Assembly: GCA_905233145.1 (NCBI GenBank)
Contig: CAJODI010000005.1
Location: 1-48,644, forward strand
DNA length: 48,644 bases
Direction: 5' to 3'
DNA from: an uncultured Ruminococcus sp.
GTDB taxonomy: Bacteria; Bacillota; Clostridia; Oscillospirales; Acutalibacteraceae
Below are positions 40,574 through 47,434 of the stretch, piece by piece. Position numbers and translations under genes: made by a program. Position 1 is the first letter of the stretch. Every line of letters begins with the position of its first letter. The notes beneath the pieces are model-generated. The model was given only the letters and a program-made list of their open reading frames with translations. It did not search any database and was not told the origin of the DNA.

Positions 40574-41632
40574 ATGAACGAATTTTTTTACGGGCTTACC
40601 CCGGTCTGGGCTGCGCTGAAAAACTCAAACAAGCCGGTGGTGCTCTACGGCATGGGTGACGGCGCAGACAAGGTACTTGCTGCCTTTGAGCGGTTTAATA
40701 TAGAGGCGAGCGGCGTTATGGCAAGCGATGATTTTGTCAGAGGACAGAGTTTTCGCGGATTTCGCGTTAAAAAGCTTTCCGAAATCGAAAAGGAGCTTGG
40801 CGATTTTGTCATAGCACTTTGTTTTGCTTCACAGCTTCCCGAAGTTATGGAGACGATTCGCTTGGTTTCTGCAAGACACAAAACTCTTGTGCCAAGCGTT
40901 CCTGTTTTTGGAAGCAATTTGTTTGATGATGATTTTATTGCCAAATACAGCGATAGCATAAGCCAAGCGCGTGAGCTTCTCGCTGACGAACAGTCAAGGC
41001 TTGTTTATGATAATGTGATAAGATTTTACTACACAGGGGAGCTTGAATTGCTGGAGAAAATAACTACCGACAAAAACGAGGCGTTTGCAAATATCCTCAA
41101 ACTTGGCAGCAACGAGCTTTACGTCGATTTGGGAGCGTATAACGGCGACACTATTGATGAATTCCTTGCTCAGTCCGGCGGCAGCTACCGCAAAATTGTC
41201 GCGCTTGAGCCAAATGGGAAAAATTATGAGAAGCTAAAGCTTCATTGCGCCGGCATGGAACGAGTTGAGCTTTGGCAGCTTGGCGCGTGGAGCAAAAACA
41301 CGACCTTGAGCTTTAATAATAAAGCCGGCAGAAACAGCGCGATTTGCGAAAACGGTGTCAAAACTCCGGTTGCGGCGGTTGACGCAATTCTCTGCGGTGC
41401 GGCGGCAAGCTACGTAAAGGCAGACGTTGAGGGTGCAGATTATGAAACAATTTTGGGCATGAAAAATACGCTGAAAAGCTTTAAGCCAAAGCTAAATTTT
41501 TCAGCGTATCACAGGTTTGAAGATATTTTCAGGCTTCCGCTTTTGATAAAAAGCATCAATCCGGAATACAAGATTTATATTCGACATCATCCGTATATCC
41601 CTGCGTGGGATACAAATCTTTATTGTGTGTGA
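40574..41632 (+). CDS. FkbM-family methyltransferase
   Basis: 352 residues from the ATG of MNEFFYGLTP after GGTGGTAAAT; the upstream ORF-track start lies in the 5S terminator. Residues ~20-110 resemble a Rossmann-like N-terminal unit (VVLYGMGDGADKVLAAFERF). Residues ~175-330 are the SAM-dependent FkbM methyltransferase: NELYVDLGAYNGDTIDEF (SAM loop), VALEPNGKNYEKL and SYVKADVEGADYETILGMKNT. Such enzymes O-methylate sugars or small molecules; here a cell-surface glycan target is a guess. How it is transcribed is unclear since it sits directly after the 5S terminator; read-through is one option. Confidence 0.85.
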   Translation: MNEFFYGLTPVWAALKNSNKPVVLYGMGDGADKVLAAFERFNIEASGVMASDDFVRGQSFRGFRVKKLSEIEKELGDFVIALCFASQLPEVMETIRLVSARHKTLVPSVPVFGSNLFDDDFIAKYSDSISQARELLADEQSRLVYDNVIRFYYTGELELLEKITTDKNEAFANILKLGSNELYVDLGAYNGDTIDEFLAQSGGSYRKIVALEPNGKNYEKLKLHCAGMERVELWQLGAWSKNTTLSFNNKAGRNSAICENGVKTPVAAVDAILCGAAASYVKADVEGADYETILGMKNTLKSFKPKLNFSAYHRFEDIFRLPLLIKSINPEYKIYIRHHPYIPAWDTNLYCV

Positions 41633-41679
41633 TTTTTATTTATCCTATAAAAACCGCAAAAAATTTTAATGAAAGAGTT

Positions 41680-42363
41680 TTATTCACGGTTTTTTAATAT
41701 ATCGTCAATCTCATTGTCAAGCTTTGTCTTGCGGTCGATGTCGGCAAGATATTTATCGTAATCAAAATCATCGTCGTCATTTGGGCGCGGTGATTGTTTT
41801 TTTGTACTGCGATTTTGGTTTGTGCGCTGGCTGTAACGTTGGTGGCCTGTATGCTGCGCGGAACGCTTTTGCGGAGTTTTGTGGTTTGCGCGCTGCTTGC
41901 GTTCATTTCGCTGTGGTTCTTTCTTCACGTCAGCCATGCGCTCTCTTTCGTGTTCATCGCGACGCTTTGCTTCAAGAAGAATTTCCTCCGCTTCTCGTCT
42001 TTCGCGCTGCTCCTTTTTGTGCCTTTCATCTCCAAAAGCCAAATCGCCCAAAAACAGCCCGAAAATTCCCGCGACGAGATATACTCCCAAAAGGATAATA
42101 TTAGTGATATTTGAAAAGCCGCCGCAGTAGATTATCATTGTGAACAAGAACGCGATTGGCGCAATCAGCGCGAAAAGAAAATCAAGTCCGTGCTTTGAGC
42201 AGTAAATCGCTGAGCACGCCACGGTTGTTACAAGAAAAATAAAATACAGCGCAATCCCGAAAAAGTTTTCCATCGTTTTGTTGGCGAAGAAAATCGGGAC
42301 AATTAAAAATACCGCAAAAATAATAAGTGCATAGGGAAGATATTTTTTTATTAATCCGCTCAT
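41680..42363 (-). CDS. Membrane protein with long charged cytoplasmic tail
   Basis: 227 residues; CAGGAGAGCTAAT precedes the ATG. Residues 1-~110 contain four hydrophobic helices (YALIIFAVFLIVPIFF, FFGIALYFIFLVTTVA, LFALIAPIAFLFTMIIY, IILLGVYLVAGIFGLFLG). From ~112 the rest is highly charged: a Glu/Arg coiled-coil stretch (EQRERREAEEILLEAKRRDEH), an Arg/Gln/Asn-rich segment, then DDDDFDYDKYLADIDRKTKL. No family recognised and no catalytic motif; it may be a scaffold at the membrane. Confidence 0.65.
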   Translation of the reverse strand: MSGLIKKYLPYALIIFAVFLIVPIFFANKTMENFFGIALYFIFLVTTVACSAIYCSKHGLDFLFALIAPIAFLFTMIIYCGGFSNITNIILLGVYLVAGIFGLFLGDLAFGDERHKKEQRERREAEEILLEAKRRDEHERERMADVKKEPQRNERKQRANHKTPQKRSAQHTGHQRYSQRTNQNRSTKKQSPRPNDDDDFDYDKYLADIDRKTKLDNEIDDILKNRE

Positions 42364-42436
42364 ATTAGCTCTCCTGATTATTTTATACTATTTTCTAACT
42401 ATTATTTATTATACAATATATTCACAAAAAATCAAG

Positions 42437-42476
42437 TAACGCCGCGGAGGAAGTTTTCCGTCCGCGGCGTCATTTT
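42437..42476 (-). terminator. Terminator of the dockerin protein gene
   Basis: ACGCCGCGGA / TCCGCGGCGT, a perfect 10-bp stem; on the minus strand followed by TACTTGATTTTTTG. Confidence 0.8.
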
Positions 42477-42477
42477 G

Positions 42478-42637
42478 AGGCAATACAGCATAATTCGGGT
42501 GTATGGATTGCGCATTAAAATTTTTCGTTAAGCTTACAAATGATCAGTGCGCATACTGACATATGTGTGCCGATTTTTGAACAGAAGGAATTCTGTTCAG
42601 GAAGGTCGTGCGCCGTGAATTGTACGGTGCTGCTTAA
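42478..42637 (+). repeat. Family-1 MITE, copy J (diverged)
   Basis: 160 bp; ends GGCAATACAGCATAATTC and GAATTGTACGGTGCTGC with several substitutions, and an altered interior. Its right edge (TTAA) overlaps the stop codon of the dockerin protein gene. Confidence 0.8.
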
Positions 42638-44322
42638 AGCGCTTCTATCAAAAACGCTAAATAAAGCTGAATTCTTGTCGCGTCGTCAATACTAACCATT
42701 TTGTCGTGATTTATGTCTGAAGCTGCCAGCGCGTCGTCGCCAAGCTGAATCATTCCGGCGAGGTACTTTTGAATACAGGTTACATCCTGAATACTGAGAT
42801 ATCCGTCTAAGTTCACATCTCCGAGATTGGTCTGAGTTGGTTCCGTTGGCTCTGTTGGAGTTGTAGAAATTGTTTCAATTTCTACTGTTGTGGGCTCAAT
42901 TGTAGTTGGTTCAACTGTCGTCGGCGGTTCTGTGGTCGGCGGAACTGTTGGCGGAGGTGTTGTGGTTGGATAAATTGTAGTCGGCTCGATCGTCGTTTGC
43001 TCAATCGTAGTGGGTTCAGCTGTCGTAGTTTCAGTTGGTGTAGGCATTTCGGTATAAACAGTCTCGCCCAGATAGAGCCAGCTTCCTATGCTTTGCGGGC
43101 TGTTGTTTACAGCCGCATATACTCTGCCGTTCTCAACCTTAACTCCGTAGCACTTGTTTTGAAGCTCGCTGTTGTTAGAATACAGAGCTTCTTCTCCGGT
43201 AGCGATGTTATATGAATAAACCGAATTTGGGCCGTTGTAGTACAGAATCCCATTTTCGGAATCGAGAGTGGCGTAGCTCTTTAGATAATACATGTTAGAG
43301 CCTGCGCTCCATTGTCCCGAAAGTATTTTAACAGTTTCGGTGCTGTTGTTTGCAGCGTTGTATTTTTTCAAAGTTGTGTGCTGACTGCTCTCGTTGTCAA
43401 TATAGTAGAGTTCACCGTTTTCGTAGCAGAATTTTGAGCTTGAAGACGCAAACGGAAGATTGTCATAGGTTGCGGGTGATTCAAAAAGCGAGGTGTAGCC
43501 TGTATGTTTTCTTAGATATTGGTCGTTTTGGAAGGTGTAATCGCTTTTTAGAAAGTAGTTGTGAAAAGCGTGTCCCAGGTTATCATAATAAGTATAGTTG
43601 CCGTTTTCGTCCTGCGTACGATAGGTTGTGGAATCATCCCAGGTTAAGTCAACGTTATAGTATGAGCCGTCAAGACAAACCTTGTTCCAGGCGTGATTAA
43701 TTGAATCTGACTCAACGATTTCTGAGTCAATTCCCACAAGCGAAAGCAGATAGGAATATGCTCCGGCGTATGAGCTGCACTGACCTAAGCCCTCAATCAT
43801 AATATAATCGGCTGTTGGATTGTAGGCATATTTGCCGTATACAGCGATTTCATCATGAAGAATGAGAGCCTTTTCAAAATCGCTCATGCTGTCAGAGAGC
43901 TTTGCAAGGCAAGCGTCAACCGCGGCGTTAAAAAGCTGCCTTCTGGACTGAATCTCTTCTGTGCTGTATGAATATTTTGGCTTGATTGCAACAATGTTAC
44001 CGTTTCTGGTCATATAGGAAATGCCTGAAAAATAGAATAGCTGAGGATAGTTGTTTTTGAGCACATTGATAAGATAGCTCAGTTCACTTGCCTGCACGTT
44101 ATAGGAGGATACGTCTGCCAAAGTGCCGTACTCGTCAACACAGGCGGCAACTGCCTCTACAACTGCCGGATTAACGTATTGCTCATCAACACAGTGTATG
44201 GTTCCGACCTGATTTTCCTGTGCCGAAGCTACACAAAACATAGACGAAGCCGAAACTAAAACCATTATTGCCGCAAGCGCGGCAGAGATAATTTTGCTGA
44301 ATTTCCTTTTCTTTAATAACAT
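42634..44322 (-). CDS. Secreted transglutaminase-like protein with dockerin
   Basis: 562 residues; GGGGAGAGAACAGT before the ATG. Signal peptide (1-34, VASA). Residues ~145-235 form a transglutaminase-like core with the Cys-His-Asp triad C182 (GLGQCSSYAGAYSYLL), H210 (SINHAWNKVCLDG) and D225 (YYNVDLTWDD). Residues ~290-420 look like a beta-propeller-type domain (DUF5050-like: YYIDNESS, ILYYNGPNSVYSYN). A Thr/Pro linker leads to a type-I-like dockerin (~500-560) with two Ca-binding loops, GDVNLDGYLSIQDV and SDINHDKMVSIDDA. The dockerin should attach it to a cohesin scaffold; the core domain may act as a protease or crosslinker. Stop codon overlaps a family-1 MITE. Confidence 0.88.
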   Translation of the reverse strand: MLLKKRKFSKIISAALAAIMVLVSASSMFCVASAQENQVGTIHCVDEQYVNPAVVEAVAACVDEYGTLADVSSYNVQASELSYLINVLKNNYPQLFYFSGISYMTRNGNIVAIKPKYSYSTEEIQSRRQLFNAAVDACLAKLSDSMSDFEKALILHDEIAVYGKYAYNPTADYIMIEGLGQCSSYAGAYSYLLSLVGIDSEIVESDSINHAWNKVCLDGSYYNVDLTWDDSTTYRTQDENGNYTYYDNLGHAFHNYFLKSDYTFQNDQYLRKHTGYTSLFESPATYDNLPFASSSSKFCYENGELYYIDNESSQHTTLKKYNAANNSTETVKILSGQWSAGSNMYYLKSYATLDSENGILYYNGPNSVYSYNIATGEEALYSNNSELQNKCYGVKVENGRVYAAVNNSPQSIGSWLYLGETVYTEMPTPTETTTAEPTTIEQTTIEPTTIYPTTTPPPTVPPTTEPPTTVEPTTIEPTTVEIETISTTPTEPTEPTQTNLGDVNLDGYLSIQDVTCIQKYLAGMIQLGDDALAASDINHDKMVSIDDATRIQLYLAFLIEAL

Positions 44323-44370
44323 ACTGTTCTCTCCCCTTCAATTTTGTGATTTATGTGTGTATACTATTAT

Positions 44371-44463
44371 GGCAACACCGCACAATTCGCGGCGCACGCC
44401 TTGCTTGCATATTATTTCGTCAAACTGCGCAGTCCGCACACCCGAATTATGCGGTATTGCCCT
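44371..44463 (-). repeat. Family-1 MITE, copy K (short)
   Basis: 93 bp, ends GGCAACACCGCACAATTC and GAATTATGCGGTATTGCC, partly deleted interior. It lies between the promoter at 44553 and the start codon of the dockerin gene, so it is in that leader RNA. Confidence 0.88.
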
Positions 44464-44552
44464 AATTTGACAGCAAAGCCTCATCAGGCATTATTTATAA
44501 AAATATTCAAAGATTATAGTTGTTTTTCTTAAATACAACATCTTTTGATTTA

Positions 44553-44580
44553 ATTATATCACTATTCAAAATTTATTCAA
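44553..44580 (-). promoter_or_regulatory. Promoter of the dockerin protein gene
   Basis: Minus strand TTGAAT, 16 bp, TATAAT with upstream TG (TGATATAAT). Confidence 0.7.
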
Positions 44581-44660
44581 CCTTACAAATCACCAAGGAT
44601 TTGTTATTTTTTTTAGCAATAATCACGATTTTCATGTGCGATTTTTATAAATAAGACAAG

Positions 44661-44690
44661 TGAATAATACCGCCGGCAATATCATATTAT
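44661..44690 (+). promoter_or_regulatory. Possible SigE-type promoter of spoIIID
   Basis: GAATAAT, ~14 bp, CATATTAT resembles the SigE consensus (ATATT / CATACAAT), expected because spoIIID is SigE-controlled in Bacillus. Weak match. Confidence 0.35.
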
Positions 44691-44714
44691 GTATTGTTAA
44701 GAGGAGGGCGGATT

Positions 44715-44993
44715 ATGAACTACGAAATAGAAAACCGCGCCGAAAAACTGGGCGAATACATAATTGAGCACAAGGCTACGGTAAGAGGAGCGGCACAAAA
44801 GTTCGGAGTCAGCAAAAGCACGGTTCACAAGGACGTTAGCCAGCGGCTGAGAGCTTTGAACCCGGCTTTGTATACACAGGTGCGAATAGTGCTCGACGCT
44901 AACAAAAGTGAAAGACATATTCGTGGGGGAATGGCAACAAAGAACAAGTATTTGCTCAGAAAAAAGCTCAGTAATGATTTTGAGAATCAATAA
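44715..44993 (+). CDS. spoIIID: Sporulation transcription regulator SpoIIID
   Basis: 92 residues, the family length, from the ATG after AGGAGGGCGGATT (the ORF-track start seven codons earlier is not used). Helix-turn-helix: ATVRGAAQKFGVSKSTVHKDVSQRL; then RHIRGGMATKNKYL, the SpoIIID C-terminal signature. It is a mother-cell DNA-binding protein that switches genes between the SigE and SigK stages. Its presence supports a spore former. Monocistronic with its own terminator. Confidence 0.95.
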   Translation: MNYEIENRAEKLGEYIIEHKATVRGAAQKFGVSKSTVHKDVSQRLRALNPALYTQVRIVLDANKSERHIRGGMATKNKYLLRKKLSNDFENQ

Positions 44994-45001
44994 AAATATA
45001 A

Positions 45002-45050
45002 AAAGGGGGCTGTCGCAAAATCTTTCGATTTGCGACAGCCCTTTGTGTTT
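45002..45050 (+). terminator. Terminator of spoIIID
   Basis: AAAGGGGGCTGTCGCAAA pairs with TTTGCGACAGCCCTTT (small bulge), followed by GTGTTTTGTG. Shares the GGCTGTCGC core with 10034 and 15006. Confidence 0.85.
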
Positions 45051-45128
45051 TGTGATTATACTATTTTCTGAAAAAACTTTATAACAGATGTTAAAGAGTT
45101 TTATTAGAGGTTCCCATTAGATAAAGTA

Positions 45129-45171
45129 TTAAGGAAATACCGCATAATTCGGGTGTGCGGTGTTGCCTTAA
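45129..45171 (+). repeat. Family-1 MITE, copy L (minimal)
   Basis: 43 bp: AAGGAAATACCGCATAATTC then GGGTGTGCGG and TGTTGCCTTAA. Interior lost. Its TTAA contains the stop codon of the fumarase beta gene. Confidence 0.85.
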
Positions 45172-45716
45172 CCCTTTGCGTATTTTTCGGTGGCAGTATA
45201 AACATTATTTCCGTGGCAGTCAACCGCAACAATACACGGGAAATCCTCGATTACATATCTTCTGACTGCCTCTGTGCCCAAGTCCTCGTAGCAGAGGATT
45301 TCCTCGCCCTTTATGCTCTTGGCAATCAGCGCGGCTGCTCCTCCGATCGCGGCAAAGTATACGCAGTGGTTCTTTACAATAGAATCAATAACCTCCGGGC
45401 TTCTCGCGCCCTTGCCTATCATTCCCTTTAGCCCCAGCTCCATAAGAGACGGTGCGTATTTGTCCATGCGGTAGCTTGAGGTGGGTCCTGCCGGTCCCAC
45501 AACATATCCCGGCTTTGCAGGAGCCGGACCCACATAATATATCAGCTCTCCCTTTAGCTCAACCGGAAGCGGCTTGCCCTCACAAATCAGGTCGTACAGA
45601 CGCTTGTGCGCGGCGTCTCTGCCGGTCAGCACCGAGCCGCTAAGCAGCACGCTGTCGCCTGCCTGTAGGTTTTCTATTTGCTCGTCGGTAATCGGAAGCG
45701 TAATTTTCTTGGTCAT
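45168..45716 (-). CDS. Fumarate hydratase class I, beta subunit
   Basis: 182 residues from the ATG of MTKKITLPIT after AAGGGAGGAAACAGC. Matches the beta/C-terminal part of iron-sulfur hydro-lyases (FumA/TtdB): GDSVLLSGSVLTGRDAAHKRL, YYVGPAPAKPGYVVGPAGPTSSYRMD, MIGKGARSP and FAAIGGAAAL. It forms the fumarase with the alpha subunit encoded just upstream (13 bp gap). A tartrate dehydratase cannot be fully excluded from sequence alone. The stop codon is part of a minimal family-1 MITE, so the last codons may have been altered. Confidence 0.92.
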   Translation of the reverse strand: MTKKITLPITDEQIENLQAGDSVLLSGSVLTGRDAAHKRLYDLICEGKPLPVELKGELIYYVGPAPAKPGYVVGPAGPTSSYRMDKYAPSLMELGLKGMIGKGARSPEVIDSIVKNHCVYFAAIGGAAALIAKSIKGEEILCYEDLGTEAVRRYVIEDFPCIVAVDCHGNNVYTATEKYAKG

Positions 45717-45729
45717 GCTGTTTCCTCCC

Positions 45730-46581
45730 TTATATTTCCGCAAAAGCGTGTCTTGCCGCATGACAGCAGATGTTTACCGCCACCGGCATCCCGGCAATAT
45801 GAGTCGGTGATGTTTCGATATTCAGTCCCAGAGCAGTTGTATTTCCTCCGAGACCGGCAGGTCCAAAGCCCATTTTGTTGATTTCTTCAAGCAGCTCTGT
45901 TTCAAGCGCGGCGTAGTGTTCGTCGGGGTTTCTTTTGTCAATGGGGCGGAAGGTCGCTTTTTTGGCGAGCTGAGCGGCTCTCTCAAACGTTCCTCCGATT
46001 CCCACACCCACAACAATCGGCGGACAAGGATTGGGACCTGCGGCTCTTACGGTATCGAGAATAAATTTTTTGACTCCCTCAACGCCATATGAGGGAGTCA
46101 GCATTTTTATTGCCGACATATTTTCGCTGCCAAAGCCCTTGCCTCCGACAGTAAATCTGATTTTGTCTCCGCTCACGATTTTGGTGTGAATAATAGCCGG
46201 CGTGTTGTCTTTGGTGTTTGTGCGGTCAAAAACAGGATCACGAACAACGCTTTTTCTCAGATAACCTTCGGTATAGGCAAGGCGAACGCCTTCGTTTACC
46301 GCATCGTCAAAGCTTCCGCCGGCAATTACAACCTTGTCTCCGTACTCAACGAACAGCACAGCCATTCCGGTGTCTTGACAAAGCGGGATTTTTTCGTTCG
46401 CGGCTATCTTGTCGTTTTCTATAATCTGATCAAGAACCGATTTCCCAACAGGTGAAGCTTCTGTTTTTTTGGCGTTTTCGAGGGCGTTCATTATGTCGCT
46501 GCCTATAAAATAGTTGCAGTCCATAAACAATTGTCTGACAGTTTGGGTGATCTCAGACGCTTTGATTTCTCGTATATCCAT
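45730..46581 (-). CDS. Fumarate hydratase class I, alpha subunit
   Basis: 283 residues from the ATG of [21 protein letters not shown] upstream (ORF-track start seven codons earlier not used). Oxygen-sensitive [4Fe-4S] hydro-lyase alpha part: the cluster Cys in [48 protein letters not shown] and the C-terminal [11 protein letters not shown]. Interconverts fumarate and malate, in anaerobes part of the reductive branch to succinate. Transcribed from a strong promoter shared back to back with the response regulator. Confidence 0.93.
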   Translation of the reverse strand: MDIREIKASEITQTVRQLFMDCNYFIGSDIMNALENAKKTEASPVGKSVLDQIIENDKIAANEKIPLCQDTGMAVLFVEYGDKVVIAGGSFDDAVNEGVRLAYTEGYLRKSVVRDPVFDRTNTKDNTPAIIHTKIVSGDKIRFTVGGKGFGSENMSAIKMLTPSYGVEGVKKFILDTVRAAGPNPCPPIVVGVGIGGTFERAAQLAKKATFRPIDKRNPDEHYAALETELLEEINKMGFGPAGLGGNTTALGLNIETSPTHIAGMPVAVNICCHAARHAFAEI

Positions 46582-46618
46582 TTTTTCCTCCGAATTTTGC
46601 AATTTATTTTATATTTAT

Positions 46619-46647
46619 ATTATAAATCTTTTTCTACGGTATTTCAA
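46619..46647 (-). promoter_or_regulatory. Promoter of the fumarase operon
   Basis: Minus strand TTGAAA, 17 bp, TATAAT. The -35 box is the same six base pairs as the -35 of the plus-strand promoter at 46642. Confidence 0.8.
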
Positions 46648-46670
46648 TATCAAATACTTTGTGATATAAT
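46642..46670 (+). promoter_or_regulatory. Promoter of the two-component system
   Basis: TTTCAA, 17 bp, TATAAT with upstream TG (TGATATAAT). Its -35 coincides exactly with the -35 of the divergent fumarase promoter. Confidence 0.7.
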
Positions 46671-46753
46671 TTTTATAATTCAGTCATAAATTCGTCACAA
46701 TCCCGGTGTAAAATACTGATTGTAACGCTATATAAGAGAATGGGAGAACCGAA

Positions 46754-47434
46754 ATGAGTAAAATACTTGTTGTTGACGACGAATTCAGGATTCGTCAAAT
46801 CATAAGAAAATATGCCGAATTTGAAGGCTATGAGGTTGAAGAAGCCGTTGACGGTATGCAGGCGATCGAGGTTTGCAGAAAAAACAGCTTTGACTTAATT
46901 ATCATGGACGTTATGATGCCCGAGCTTGACGGCTTTTCCGCGTGCCGCGAGATTCGCAAGTTTTGCGACACCCCCATTATCATGCTTTCGGCAAGAGGTG
47001 AGGAATACGACAAAATCCACGGCTTTGAGCTTGGAAGCGACGACTACGTTGTGAAGCCGTTTTCTCCAAAGGAACTGATGATGCGCGTCAACGCGGTCAT
47101 AAAGCGCACCGGCAGTTCGTCAGAGACCGAGCCCAAAAAAGAAGTATTTAAATATCAGGGGCTGGAGGTTGATTTTTCGGCAAGGATTGTCACAATTGAC
47201 GGCAAGCGTATTGAGATGACACCCAAGGAATATGATCTGTTTTTCTATATGGTCAAGAACCGCGGACTTGCGCTAACAAGAGAAAGTCTTATCAGCGAGG
47301 TGTGGGGCTATGACTTTTTTGGCGACGAAAGAACGCTTGACACTCATATAAAGCTGCTTAGACGCAGCCTTGGAGAATACAGCAGGTGCATTGTTACTCT
47401 GCGGGGGGTGGGTTACCGCTTTGAAACGCTTTAA
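46754..47434 (+). CDS. OmpR/PhoB-family response regulator
   Basis: 226 residues. Receiver domain 1-~120: acidic pocket VVDDE, phosphoacceptor D52 in IIMDVMMPELDG, Ser in MLSARGEE and Lys in DDYVVKPFSPKEL. C-terminal winged helix (~130-226): EMTPKEYDLFFYMVKNRG, LTRESLISEVWGYDFFGDERTLDTHIKLLRRSLG and GVGYRFE. Acts as a transcription factor when phosphorylated by the kinase gene that overlaps its 3' end. Regulated genes are not evident; its promoter overlaps the fumarase promoter. Confidence 0.95.
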   Translation: MSKILVVDDEFRIRQIIRKYAEFEGYEVEEAVDGMQAIEVCRKNSFDLIIMDVMMPELDGFSACREIRKFCDTPIIMLSARGEEYDKIHGFELGSDDYVVKPFSPKELMMRVNAVIKRTGSSSETEPKKEVFKYQGLEVDFSARIVTIDGKRIEMTPKEYDLFFYMVKNRGLALTRESLISEVWGYDFFGDERTLDTHIKLLRRSLGEYSRCIVTLRGVGYRFETL

